This document shows, in pieces, positions 31,402-40,757 of a DNA stretch of 64,000 nucleotides; the stretch's first letter is position 1; the number at the start of each line of letters is the position of its first letter. The notes under the pieces were generated by a model that made no database searches, had not been told where the DNA came from, and saw nothing but the letters and a program-made list of their open reading frames with translations. The DNA is from Wenjunlia tyrosinilytica. GTDB taxonomy: Bacteria > Actinomycetota > Actinomycetes > Streptomycetales > Streptomycetaceae. The DNA lies in the NCBI RefSeq assembly GCF_014646055.1, contig NZ_BMMS01000032.1, positions 28,123 through 92,122 on the forward strand. The letters run 5' to 3'. A program made the translations under genes and the position numbers.

Positions 31402-33479
31402 GCCGTCCGGTCTGTGAGATTGCCCAGTCTCCGGAGGGTTTCGAGGAGCCCTCTTCCTTCGGTGCAGAGCGGTTCGAGCTGGTCGACGACACCTTGCCGG
31501 ACCTGGTTCTCCGGATTCGCGATGCGCTCCCGAACGAGATCACGCGACTGTTCGAGCTGCTCCCGGTACTGCGCCAAATTGTCTGTCAGGTGATCGATGA
31601 CATCTGTTCCCTGAACGCCTGTTGCCAAGGTGAACTGCTCCTTGACCGCTGTGACTTCGGAGTCAATCCCACTGATCCACTCGTCCTGAAGGACTTCCAG
31701 AGAGCTGATTCTGCCTTTCCGGCGCTGAATCCCGAGAAACACCAGAGCAGCCACCCCGGCGACGAGACCCGCGGGAGGGAAGATGGTGCCCGCCGCCGCC
31801 AGTCCGTACAGCCAGCCTCCGCTCGCGGCGACGGGCGTGGCGATGCCGACCAGTGCCGCCGCCCGCTGCACCACGTCGTGTCCGGTGGTCGAACGCCGGG
31901 CCTGCCGAGGCACCGAGAGGCTGTTCACGTCGAAGGAGAAGTCCGGAAGCCGCCCCGCGAGGTCCTTGTCACCGAAAACGTGGTCCACCGCCTGGACCAC
32001 GTCCTGCTTGAAGGCGTCGAACTGCTCCGTCCAGATCGTTGCCGGACCGGTCGGGGCTTCCAGCCACGTTCGAAGTACCTGGGCCTTCGACACCTGAATC
32101 TGATTCGCCTTGGTCGGCTTGTTGAGGTCGGTGACCCTGATGGTTGCGTCCAACTCTCCATGCAGGTGAGTGGCCAGGCGGCTGAAGGGGCGAACGGTCC
32201 GCCCGATGCGGTTGTGGAGCTTGCGCTCGAGGTCCTCGCGCACACGTGGCAGCGCCGTGTCCAACAACTCCAGTCGCCGCTGCTGGCTCGTCAGCAGTTC
32301 TTTGAGTTCGTCGATCTCAAGGCGCTCGGTTCGCAAACGCTCCTCAAGCCGCTGGTGCCGCGGTGTCAGCAGAGCCTGCGCTTCTATCGCCACGGCGGCG
32401 ATGTGCCGAGTGCCGACCCCTGTGCTGATCAGGCCCTCGATCGCCTGACGCAGTACGTCCATTCGGCTTTCCGCGAGCTGCCGCCGTGCGGGAGCCTCTG
32501 CGCCCTCCGCACTGAGTTTGTCGGCGCGCGCCTCCAGAGCCGGAGAGACGGGGAGGAAGCCCTCGCCAATGAAGCCCACGTCCGGTTGACCGTCCGGCAG
32601 TTTGAAGTTGTCCCTCAGATAGGTGTTGTTGCGGGCGATCGTCGCCTTCCACTCCGGGACGTTCCTCAGATCGAGATTCGACGCAGCGTCGATAGCGGTA
32701 ACCACCCATACCACACGTTTCCCTGACAGAAGGTAGTGGTCGTAGAGAAAGCGGATGAGGTCGAGGTCCCTCTCCGAAAGTGTCCGGCTGGCGTGTGATA
32801 CGTACATGAAGCAGTCCGCGTCGGCCATCGCGGCCCGGACAATCACGTCGTGGATCGGATTCGGAGAACCGTACCCGGGCAGGTCGTAGAGCTTCGCCGG
32901 GAGCTTGGCACCGGCCAGCAAGATCTCGAGCTCAGCGACCTCGCGGCCCCGGTGCGCCCTGAGCCGGTCGGTCACATCCGCGTCCTGCATCGCGTACGCC
33001 GCAACCACGGAGGGGGCCGGGGAGTTCCCGACGTCCTCCCACCCGTCCTGGTCCGAATCGGTGAAGAGCACCCGCAGATAGCCGGTGCCCGACGCGTCGA
33101 CGGTGGAATGGTCGTCCACCGGAACCACACTCGCCGGACAGGCGGTGGTCGGGACCGGGGACGACGGCAGCAGTCCCACGAACTTGTCCGCGGTCTGGCC
33201 ATCGTTGGTCGGTACCTCTACCAGTTCGAGACCGCCCTGCAGACCACTCAGCAAGAAGCTCTTGCCGGACGAGAAGGCGCCCAGAAGCGCCACATTGATC
33301 AGGGTCGAGGCTGCGCGCGTCCTCAATCGCTTCACCATGTCGGCGTCCCCGCGCAATTCCTCCGGCCACTCCGCTGAAGCCTCGGGGGCGGTGGATACGG
33401 CACCCAGCCATGACTCGCACCGGTCGAGAACAGTGCGCAGTTCATCGCGGGCGTCATGCACATCTCTTGGCACAGTCAC
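31398..33479 (-). CDS. Dynamin-like GTPase
   Basis: A 693-residue large GTPase. G1 is 'LLGAFSSGKSFLLSGL' at about 65-80, G3 is 'YDLPGYGS' (DxxG), and G4 is 'VVTAIDAA', a variant of TKxD. A helical middle region (350-480) with 'RTERLEIDELKELLTSQQRR' looks coiled-coil. Two adjoining apolar stretches at about 545-595 ('GIATPVAASGGWLYGLAAAG', 'GLVAGVAALVFLGI') would serve as a membrane paddle or anchor. Bacterial dynamins remodel membranes, for example at sporulation septa in Streptomyces. The GTG start has weak upstream signals. The usual partner gene downstream is decayed. Confidence 0.82.
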   Translation of the reverse strand: MTVPRDVHDARDELRTVLDRCESWLGAVSTAPEASAEWPEELRGDADMVKRLRTRAASTLINVALLGAFSSGKSFLLSGLQGGLELVEVPTNDGQTADKFVGLLPSSPVPTTACPASVVPVDDHSTVDASGTGYLRVLFTDSDQDGWEDVGNSPAPSVVAAYAMQDADVTDRLRAHRGREVAELEILLAGAKLPAKLYDLPGYGSPNPIHDVIVRAAMADADCFMYVSHASRTLSERDLDLIRFLYDHYLLSGKRVVWVVTAIDAASNLDLRNVPEWKATIARNNTYLRDNFKLPDGQPDVGFIGEGFLPVSPALEARADKLSAEGAEAPARRQLAESRMDVLRQAIEGLISTGVGTRHIAAVAIEAQALLTPRHQRLEERLRTERLEIDELKELLTSQQRRLELLDTALPRVREDLERKLHNRIGRTVRPFSRLATHLHGELDATIRVTDLNKPTKANQIQVSKAQVLRTWLEAPTGPATIWTEQFDAFKQDVVQAVDHVFGDKDLAGRLPDFSFDVNSLSVPRQARRSTTGHDVVQRAAALVGIATPVAASGGWLYGLAAAGTIFPPAGLVAGVAALVFLGIQRRKGRISSLEVLQDEWISGIDSEVTAVKEQFTLATGVQGTDVIDHLTDNLAQYREQLEQSRDLVRERIANPENQVRQGVVDQLEPLCTEGRGLLETLRRLGNLTDRTA

Positions 33480-33758
33480 GGCACAGGTATAGCCCAGGTC
33501 GGAGAGTCAGGGAGGTGATTCGATCGAACCTCCCCACGATCTTCCCGGGGCCGGGCGAGCCCTCCGTATGGTTGGCTCACCAGGGGCGTCGGGTGTGGTT
33601 TTCGAACTGCTGCCGCTTGTGGCTTCCATGGATTCGCCGCCCGGCGCTCCACGACGACTCGGCTGCCAATGAGGAATTGCGAATGATCGCACCGCAGGGA
33701 TTCGACAGCGAGGTCGTCCGCCCGAAGGGGCCAGCAGGACACCGCACGGAGGCACCAC

Positions 33759-33892
33759 ATGGCCGCGATCCGGGCAGGCATCGACGTCGGCAAAACCCAC
33801 ACGACCGCGTCGCGATCGACGGGAGCGGTCGTCGACTGCTGTCCGACGCGTCGCCAAATGCGGACCTCCACACTCTTCAGGCGGGTCGGCGA
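33759..33892 (+). mobile_element. IS110-family transposase N-terminal remnant
   Basis: From an ATG at 33759 the frame reads 'MAAIRAGIDVGKTHT', the DEDD-domain opening of IS110 transposases. After 'GKTH' the homology continues one frame over as 'VAIDGSGRRLLS'. Only about 45 residues remain, frameshifted and without the catalytic rest. The fragment abuts the C-terminal end of the cupin fragment on the other strand. Confidence 0.7.
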
Positions 33893-34336
33893 CATAGCCT
33901 TGGCGTCGACCACGGCGCCCCACTCGCGCGCCGCAGCGACGACGCCCGGTTCCCAGGTGAGCCGAGTGCGGCCCTCCCCTCCGGTGAGCACTACGGCCTG
34001 CGCGCGTTCCTCGCCGATGCTTTCGAATCGGCGCCAGGAGCCAGGCGGGATCGACACCGTGTCGTACGGACCGACCTCGGTGGTGACGGGATCGGCCCGG
34101 TTCAAGGTGATGCGCCAGCGTCCCTGGGTGACGATGAGGACCTGCGATTCGTCATGGCAGTGGGTGCAGACCCCCTTGCCCGGCTCAGCGCGCGGCCACG
34201 CCAGGCTGAAGCCGTGCGGATCGGCCAGCCGCGGCGCCCGGTGGCGGTCCTCGGTGATGCCGTAGCCCACGACCGTCGCCAGTTCCGCTCCTCCGCTCTC
34301 CAGCCCGGAGTCCAGGAAGGGCGTCTGGAGCGACTC
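33893..34336 (-). pseudogene. Cupin domain gene fragment
   Basis: About 148 residues of a cupin protein: 'HDESQVLIVTQGRWRITLN' with the metal-binding H...E-type region and 'YDTVSIPPGSWRRFESIGEE' as the second motif. The N-terminal side runs into a frame with no family resemblance and no convincing start. After 'WGAVVDAK' the frame enters the antisense of the IS110 scrap. It therefore looks like an internal gene piece cut by the insertion element and a deletion. The frame stays open on both sides, which hides the damage. Confidence 0.6.
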
Positions 34337-34664
34337 GCCCGCGGCTGATCCGTCTGCGGCACCGTCCGGCCGCCCTGCAAGCCAGGGCGGCCGGGCAGTG
34401 CCGCGCAGTGCCGCGTAGAGCCGCGCAGAGCCGAAGCCTGGGCGGCACACCCACGCCGCAGCAGCCGACCGGGGCGCTGCAAACATCCGCGCCGAGCACC
34501 GGCCGCAGTGCGCGATGCCCTGGAGGACGTGGCGAACCCAGGGCGGTTCAGGAGAGGAGGTCCGCTCCCAGCCGCCGCGCGGGTGACAGGCTCGACAACG
34601 GCGCGCAGTCCACGAGGCGGCCGCACTGCCTACCGCTCGCAGAGACCAACTCCGGCCCGTGAGG

Positions 34665-35804
34665 TCACAGGTGCCCGGTGTTGAGCAGACGGTTGGGGGT
34701 GTGGGGCGGGACGCCCGTCACGAGGCCTCGGCCCGCGTGCTGGTCGAGCCAGTGCTGCACCTGAGCGGGCGTCGCCTTGGGGTGGGTGCAGAGGTAGAGA
34801 GCGGCCACGCCCGTCGCGTGCGGCGCGGCCCAGGAGGTGGCGGCGAAATCCGATGTGGCCGTGCCTCCTCCGGCAAGCGCGGAGGTGATCTTCTCGCCCG
34901 GGGCGTACAGGTCCACGCACCGGCCGTGGCCGGAGCCGTAGCCGCCCGCGTCGCTCCAGTGGCGGTCCCGGGTGGTGGACGCCGCGACCACGATCGCGCC
35001 GCGGACACCCGCCGGGGAGTGCTTGCAGGCGTCGTCGTTGAAGTTGCCCGCCGACACAACGGTGGGGACACCGGCGTCGATCATGCGCTGGACGGCTGAG
35101 TCGAGCGCGGCGGAGCGCTTGTCGAGATTGAGGGACATGTTCACCACCGCTGGGCGGCGCGCGTGGAGGGTCACCCACTTCACGGCCTTGACGATCGAGG
35201 CGTCGGAGGCACCTGAGGCGGCCGGGGCGGGCCCTCCGCTTCCCTCCTCGCACTTGATCGCCTGAACACGCACGATCTTCGCCTTCGGTGCGACGCCGTA
35301 CTTCTTGCCGCCGATGATCCCCGCCACGAAGGTTCCGTGGCCCAGCCCCCCGCCGTCGAAGCAGTCCCCCGCGTCCGGCTCACCGACGAAATCCGCACCC
35401 AGGGAGGCCCTGCCGCTGAACTGCGCGTGTCCGATGTCCAAGCCGGTGTCGATCACATAGACGTGGACCCCCGCGCCTGCGCTCCGTGTGGTGAACCTTC
35501 CGTCCAGCGGGCGGGTGCGCTGGTCGAGCCGGTCCAGGTTCCATGGGACACCCGTGCGGACGATCGACGGTCCCGCACCGTGTCCGGACGCAGGGGTGCC
35601 TCCAGCCTGGCCGGTCGCCGACCGCGCGGTGCCGTGCCGCGGTTTGGCGTGGCCGGCAGCCCCACGCGCGGAAACGCCGTCCGACCCGGTCGCCTGCCGC
35701 CGGTTTTCCGGCGCCGCCGAGCCCGCTCCCGGCACGCACCCCGCCGCCGCCAGGACCGCCGCCACTGCCGTTGCCACCATCGCGCTTCTGTGCACGCGTG
35801 TCAT
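34665..35804 (-). CDS. Secreted S8 family (subtilisin-like) serine peptidase
   Basis: A 379-residue subtilase. The N-terminal 'MTRVHRSAMVATAVAAVLAA' plus AGC is a signal peptide, possibly a lipoprotein signal. The catalytic Asp is in 'YVIDTGLDIGHAQF', the His in 'GLGHGTFVAGIIGG', the oxyanion Asn in 'VVSAGNFNDDAC' and the Ser in 'FAATSWAAPHATGVAAL'. The last motif departs from the usual GTSMA, with Gly to Ala and Met to Trp. A propeptide is short or absent; the stretch 30-95 is low-complexity. It is related in fold to thermitase/proteinase K types. No operon partner is evident. Confidence 0.9.
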   Translation of the reverse strand: MTRVHRSAMVATAVAAVLAAAGCVPGAGSAAPENRRQATGSDGVSARGAAGHAKPRHGTARSATGQAGGTPASGHGAGPSIVRTGVPWNLDRLDQRTRPLDGRFTTRSAGAGVHVYVIDTGLDIGHAQFSGRASLGADFVGEPDAGDCFDGGGLGHGTFVAGIIGGKKYGVAPKAKIVRVQAIKCEEGSGGPAPAASGASDASIVKAVKWVTLHARRPAVVNMSLNLDKRSAALDSAVQRMIDAGVPTVVSAGNFNDDACKHSPAGVRGAIVVAASTTRDRHWSDAGGYGSGHGRCVDLYAPGEKITSALAGGGTATSDFAATSWAAPHATGVAALYLCTHPKATPAQVQHWLDQHAGRGLVTGVPPHTPNRLLNTGHL

Positions 35805-36243
35805 TCCGCCCCCCGGTGAGTCATCCGGCCTGTTGCCGTCGACCGCGGAGACGACCGTTGGGGGCAAGCCGGTTGCCGGAAGCGGCAATCCCGTGGCGAC
35901 CGTGGATGCCTGCGTCGGCTCCCATGCCAAGGCCGGGGACCCCATGGCCCGGGAACTGCCGCGAGTGTGCGGGCGCCCCGTCCTTCGCCGGCTGTCGGAG
36001 CGCCTCGACGAGTTGCCTTCACAAGGGCGGCGGCGCCGCCCTTGTGGGGCCCTCGGGCGTCGGCAGGTCCTCACTTCTGTCGGCCGGGCCGGTGCCCGCG
36101 GTGCATTCTTCGGGGATGACGGCGCGGGTTGATCGTGTCCGGATCGAAGAGGTCCGGTGGTCCGGTGCTGTTCGCCCTGCGCGGCGGTACGGCTCAGTCG
36201 GCAGCGGTAAGGACGGCGGAGGCGGAGGAGCGCCTTGATGCGG
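35805..36243. other. Intergenic region without a gene
   Basis: About 440 bases between the subtilase start and the chimeric IclR-domain ORF. No frame has protein character. A long perfect hairpin is annotated separately. Confidence 0.5.
36020..36046. terminator. Perfect 12-base-stem hairpin
   Basis: CACAAGGGCGGC and GCCGCCCTTGTG pair perfectly around a 3-base loop. It lies about 200 bases downstream of the chimeric minus-strand ORF and 215 bases upstream of the subtilase start. Termination of minus-strand transcripts is the likely role; no U tract follows. Confidence 0.5.
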
Positions 36244-36777
36244 TCATGCGCTGGGGATCGCCACGTAGCGGCCCGCGACCCGGAGGTCGTCCTCGATGCG
36301 CGCGGCCGTGGCCCGCAGTGCGGGCAGGACGGTGTCGAGCGTCTGTTCCACCGTCCTGCGGCGCACATGCATGGAGACGTTGACGGCGCTCACGACCCGG
36401 CCGGTGCGATCGCGCACCGGAACGGCCATGGACCGCAGTCCCTCCTCCAGCTCGTCCTCCACCAGGGCGAATCCCTCGCGCTCCGTGCGCTCCAGGAGGG
36501 ACCCGAGGCGATTCGCGGAGGTGACGGTGTGCGGGGTGAGCGGCTCCGGGACGGCACGTTCCGGATGGGCGGCCTGCTCGGGCGCCGGCAGCCCGGCGAG
36601 CAGTACCCGTCCCATCGACGTCGCATGGGCCGGGAACCGGGTCCCGCCGCCGGCGGGTCCAACGTAGGTGGTCACGCCGGGGCTGTAAGCACTCCGGCCG
36701 AGCGCCTCCGCCCAGAACCGGCCGACCGCCGAGTCATCAAGTGCCTTTGTGTTCACCTGGACAGGTCGCAGTGCCAT
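36244..36777 (-). pseudogene. Chimeric ORF: VOC N-terminus fused to IclR effector domain
   Basis: Residues 1 to about 45 ('MALRPVQVNTKALDDSAVGR', 'FWAEALG') are the opening of a glyoxalase-like VOC protein. From about residue 46 (near 36642) the sequence is an IclR effector-binding domain: 'FPAHATSMGRVLLAGLPAP', 'EREGFALVEDELEEGLRSMA', 'VPVRDRTGRVVSAVNVSM'. The IclR HTH and first part of the effector domain are absent, and the VOC fold is incomplete. The frame is intact across the join, so it looks like a deletion fusion. It could still be translated, but without DNA-binding or a full VOC fold function is doubtful. Confidence 0.72.
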
Positions 36778-36890
36778 GCCTGCGCTCCTATGCGCCCGCT
36801 CCGCACCGTGATCGAGAACTTCCCGGAGGGAACGCTCCCGCATTCACCCGCCCACCTGGGGATTCACGGAACCGCCGGACAGAGCCGCAT

Positions 36891-39698
36891 TCAAGGAGCG
36901 CCTTCAGTGTCGGTGAGAGTGCCGATGTCGTCGAGGGCGTTGAGTTGTTGCTGGACGTGTGTGGCTTGTTCGGTGCGGTGCTGGGTCTGGTACAGGTCCA
37001 GGGCCTGCCGCCAGGCCTGGCGGGCCTCGGCGTGCTGGCCCAGAGCACGGTGAGCATCACCCATGCACCCCAGGACCTCGGCCTCGCTCCAGGTGGAGTC
37101 GGTCTCCTGGCAGACCGTGAGGGCTTGGTGGTAGTACTCGAGGGCCTGCCGGTACCGGCCGCGGTGATGGGCGATATAGCCAAGGCTCTCCAGGTTGAGG
37201 GCCTCTCCGTAGCGGTCGCCTTCGGCCCGGTTGATGGCCAGGGCCTGCTCGCAGTAGTCGTGGGCCTTTTCGCCGTGGCCCAGTTGAGCAAGGCACCATC
37301 CGATGGTGTTGAGGGCTCCGGCCTCATGGAGGGCGTCGCCGACGGCCCGGTAGTGGTCCAGGGCATGCTCGTGACAGAGCAGCGCCCGCTGGGGGTCGGC
37401 CTGCTGCTCCCACGTGATGCCGAGCCAGAAGTGGGCCTGGCCTTGGCCCAGGAGGTCACCGGTGCGTTCGAACAGGGGCAGGGCCTGCTCCAGGTGGGCG
37501 CGGGCCTCGTCGTACCGGCCCGCCAGCATGGAGGCCTGACCCAGGCGCAGATGCGTCACGGCCCGGGCCGCCGGGTCGTCCAATCGCTCGGCGGCCTCGA
37601 TCGCCGTCCGCCACATGGCCAGATCCTCACCCGGGCGGCCTTGCCTCAACCGGAGGTTGAACAGGGCTTCGGGTAGTTGCCAGGTCAGGGTGGGCCAGCC
37701 GAGGGCGCGGGCGAGTTGGGGGGCGGCTTGCAGGCAGGGCAGTTCGGCCTGGAACCACTGCTGTGCCTCTGCCGCGTCCGCACACCGGTGCGGGGTGCAG
37801 CCGGCGGAGGGCGGGCCCAGCTCCAGCCGGATCGTCCAGTGGGGGTACAGCAGCCGGTTGGCGTGGTAGGCGGTGTGCAGATAGAAGTCGAGCAGGCGGC
37901 GCAGCGCTCTGGTCCGGTCCGCCTCGTCCAGGTCGTGTCGGCCTTGTTCGCCGGCGTAGAGGCGGACCAGGTCGTGCATCCGGTAGCGGTCGGGGGTGTG
38001 CTGTTGGATCAGATGGGCGGTCTCCAGGGTGCGCAGCAGCACCCGGGCGCGGGCGGGGGTGGTCCCGGTGAGTTCGGCGGCCGCGTTCAGGCTGATGTCG
38101 GGGCCGGGGGCCAGTCCGAGCAGGGTGAAGCCGCGGGCTGCCGCGGTGTCCAGGGCGTGATAGGAGGAGGCGAACACCGTGCGCAGGTCGACGCTGAGGT
38201 CCCCGGCGTCCAACGCGTCCAACCGGGTGCCGGTCTTGGCCAGTTCCTCGGCGAGATGGGCCAGGGGGAATCCCGGCTGGGCGGCGGCGCGGGCCGCCAC
38301 GATACTCAACGCCAGGGGCAGGCCCGCACAGTGTTTCAGCAGCGCCGCCACCGCACCGGGCTCGGCGGCCAGCCGGTCGGGCCCCAGGTGACGACCGAGC
38401 AGTTCGTGGGCCTCGGCTTCCGGCAGCATGTCAAGGGCGAGGGGTGCGGCTCCGTGTGTGGCGGTCAGGCCGGTCAGTTGGCGGCGGCTGGTGATCAGCA
38501 CCGTGCAGCTGGGACTGCCCGGCAGCAGCGGGACCACCTGGGCGCTGTCGCGGGCGTTGTCCAGCACCACCAGCATCCGTCTGCCCGCCACCAGACTGCG
38601 ATACAACGCCACCCGGGCATCCGGATCAGGCGGGACCGCCCCGGACGCCACGCCGAGAGCGTCGAGGAAGCCACGGATGGCCGCCGAAGGGGTCAGCGGT
38701 TCTTCGCTGGGGTCGAAGCCGCGCAGGTTGACATACAGCTGCCCGTCGCCGAAGCGGTCCAGGTGCCGGTAAGCCCAGTGCAGGGCCAGGTGGGTCTTGC
38801 CGATCCCGCCGGTGCCGCCGATCGCCGAGACCACCACCGTGCCCCCTGCCCCGTTCGCCCCGGCGGTGAGCGCGGCCAGCTCCCTTTCCCGGCCGGTGAA
38901 CAACGCCGGTGGCGCGGGCAACTGCCGCGGCACCGGCGCAGCCGGGGCCACCCCTGCTCTGGGGGTGAGGGCGCAGTCGCCGGTGAGGATCTGCTGGTGC
39001 AACCGTCGCAGTTCCGGGCCGGGGTCGATGCCCAGCTCCTTGGCCAGCCGCCGCCGGGTGTGCTGGTAGTGTGCCAGCGCCTCCGTCGCACGCCCGCACC
39101 GGTACAGAGCCAGCATCAGCTGCCCGGCCAAACGTTCGTCCCAGGGGTGTTCCTTGGTCCGGGCCCGCAGGCCCGCCACCAGATCGAGATGCTGGCCCAG
39201 GCGCAGCCGCGCCTCGGTCCGGTCCAGCTCGGCCGCCAGCCGTTCCTGGTGCAGCTCCTCGCGCACCGTACCGGCCCATGCGGTGTCCATCGTGGCCAGA
39301 GCCTCACCCCGCCACAAGTCCAACGCCTGCCCGAACAGGTTCGCGGCCTGCGCGTCGTCCTCCGCCGCACGAGCCCGGTCGACCAGATCACGGAACCGGT
39401 GCAGGTCCACCACAGCCGCACCGGCGGTCAGCACATACCCGGCCGGCCTGCGGGTGATCTCCACGCCCTCCACCGCGGCCAACGCCCGCCGCAGCCGGGA
39501 CAGATAGCCGTACAAAGTGCCCCGCTGCGCCTGACTCTCCCCCCAGATCCGCTCCGCCAACTCCTCGATCGACACCTCCCGGCCGAGATCGACCAGCAAG
39601 GCAGCCAACAGCAGCCGCTGCCGCGCATGACCGAGTTCGACAAGCCCGCCATCGACCCGCGCCTCGATACTGCCCAACACCCCGAACTCCACCGCCAC
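36891..39698 (-). CDS. AfsR-type SARP regulator (BTAD + NB-ARC + TPR)
   Basis: A 935-residue regulator. The N-terminal OmpR-like DNA-binding domain begins 'VEFGVLGSIEARVDG' and the BTAD domain runs to about 250 ('ELGIDPGPELRRLHQQIL'). The NB-ARC ATPase has P-loop 'GGTGGIGKTHLAL' near 315 and Walker B 'RRMLVVLDNARDS'. C-terminal TPR-like repeats follow from about 630. This is the AfsR layout of pleiotropic antibiotic regulators. Several GTG starts are clustered; 39698 has GGAG five bases away, and 39692 is the alternative matching typical N-termini. No TTA codon was noticed. Confidence 0.93.
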   Translation of the reverse strand: MAVEFGVLGSIEARVDGGLVELGHARQRLLLAALLVDLGREVSIEELAERIWGESQAQRGTLYGYLSRLRRALAAVEGVEITRRPAGYVLTAGAAVVDLHRFRDLVDRARAAEDDAQAANLFGQALDLWRGEALATMDTAWAGTVREELHQERLAAELDRTEARLRLGQHLDLVAGLRARTKEHPWDERLAGQLMLALYRCGRATEALAHYQHTRRRLAKELGIDPGPELRRLHQQILTGDCALTPRAGVAPAAPVPRQLPAPPALFTGRERELAALTAGANGAGGTVVVSAIGGTGGIGKTHLALHWAYRHLDRFGDGQLYVNLRGFDPSEEPLTPSAAIRGFLDALGVASGAVPPDPDARVALYRSLVAGRRMLVVLDNARDSAQVVPLLPGSPSCTVLITSRRQLTGLTATHGAAPLALDMLPEAEAHELLGRHLGPDRLAAEPGAVAALLKHCAGLPLALSIVAARAAAQPGFPLAHLAEELAKTGTRLDALDAGDLSVDLRTVFASSYHALDTAAARGFTLLGLAPGPDISLNAAAELTGTTPARARVLLRTLETAHLIQQHTPDRYRMHDLVRLYAGEQGRHDLDEADRTRALRRLLDFYLHTAYHANRLLYPHWTIRLELGPPSAGCTPHRCADAAEAQQWFQAELPCLQAAPQLARALGWPTLTWQLPEALFNLRLRQGRPGEDLAMWRTAIEAAERLDDPAARAVTHLRLGQASMLAGRYDEARAHLEQALPLFERTGDLLGQGQAHFWLGITWEQQADPQRALLCHEHALDHYRAVGDALHEAGALNTIGWCLAQLGHGEKAHDYCEQALAINRAEGDRYGEALNLESLGYIAHHRGRYRQALEYYHQALTVCQETDSTWSEAEVLGCMGDAHRALGQHAEARQAWRQALDLYQTQHRTEQATHVQQQLNALDDIGTLTDTEGAP

Positions 39699-40456
39699 CA
39701 CAGCTCCACCCCGGCTTCTACGACCTGGAATGATCCCCGGACGGCAATGGGCCGGCATCCCTGGGACTGGGGCGGTGCGGGGGGTTGCCGGGATCCCGGG
39801 TCCTGCGTTCGTGGCTCACGACAGGGCCAACCTGCCGTCTGCCTTTGCTCCACCTACCATCCGCGACGAACTCGGTCTGCCCAAAGACGACCCCCTCCGC
39901 ACCGAAATGCACCACCGCCTCGACCCCGCGGCCGGCTCTGCCTCGGAATTATCAAACAAAGGCTACCGTTAAGTTTCAGAAATGAACGTCATAACTTTCC
40001 AAGAGGCGGGCAAGGGGTTGGCAAGAAACGCACAAGACCCTCCGTCGGCCTTCGCTGTATTACTGGGTGACAGCAGTCGCAGTCGCGCCGAGAGGCGCAC
40101 AACGGTGAATGTCGTGAGGAAAGGGGCGTGGACGCGTCCTCATCACTTCCGTCGGCCAGGCCCCCGCTGCGCAGGAGCCACCTGGACGCCGATGGAGGGC
40201 GCGGCCAGGCCGCCCGCGGGTCAACGGGGCAAGGGCGTTGCTGGAGCCTGCGGGGAGCCTTCCTTTGCGCCAGGGCGCATCCGTCGAGGACGAAGAGGTG
40301 GGATGCCAGGGGCGCTTGTGCAAGATGCCGCGGCCGGAACGGCGACAGCGAGACGACGCAATGCAGATGCGATTGCGCGCACACAAACGGACCAGCCGGT
40401 TTTCGCGTGCCAACTCCCCGGCTGAACCCGTTCGTTCCAAGTCTGAGGGGGACGCA

Positions 40457-40727
40457 ATGACCGAGATTGGTGCCGACCGTCCATGGAGCGAGAACACTCG
40501 GGGTTCCCACTCGGGGTTCGCACACTCCACAGCAGGTCCAGTCGGGTCCCATCCTGCTCGACCGCCATATCGGGACCCTCCCCAAAGCCGCCCGCGATCT
40601 TGTCGCGAGGCAGCTGCCTCAATGGGGACTGAGCGCTCTGGTGGAAGGCGCCCGGACCGTGGCCGGCGAGCTGGTCGCCAACGCCGTCGAAAATAAATCT
40701 CGTGCGGGCCTGTCGGTTTTTCTTTGA
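40457..40727 (+). pseudogene. Truncated RsbW-like HATPase gene
   Basis: A good ribosome-binding site (GAGGGGG) precedes ATG at 40457. After a frame change the sequence reads 'LLDRHIGTLPKAARDLVARQ', then 'LPQWGLSALVEGARTVAGEL', then VANAVE. This resembles the N-terminal half of Streptomyces anti-sigma-type ATPases, up to the N-box. Homology stops there and the frame ends after 'SVFL' inside the tandem repeat at 40718. The ATP-binding remainder is missing. Confidence 0.6.
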
Positions 40728-40757
40728 AGTACACCGATTTTCTTTGTAGTACACCGA
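40718..40757. repeat. 20-bp tandem direct repeat
   Basis: Two adjacent copies of TTTTCTTTGAAGTACACCGA differ at one position (A/T at base 10). GTCGG at 40712-40716 and CCGAC at 40754-40758 flank the pair as an inverted repeat. It is AT-rich compared with its surroundings and begins at the point where the HATPase homology ends. Confidence 0.8.

Noticed and set aside
33476..34486. Single 336-residue cupin protein
   Set aside because: Cupin similarity covers only the middle; the last 130 residues are antisense to an IS110 transposase fragment.
37677..40070. Plus-strand open frame of 797 residues, glutamine- and glycine-rich
   Set aside because: Antisense shadow of the AfsR-type SARP; its composition mirrors the TPR coding strand.
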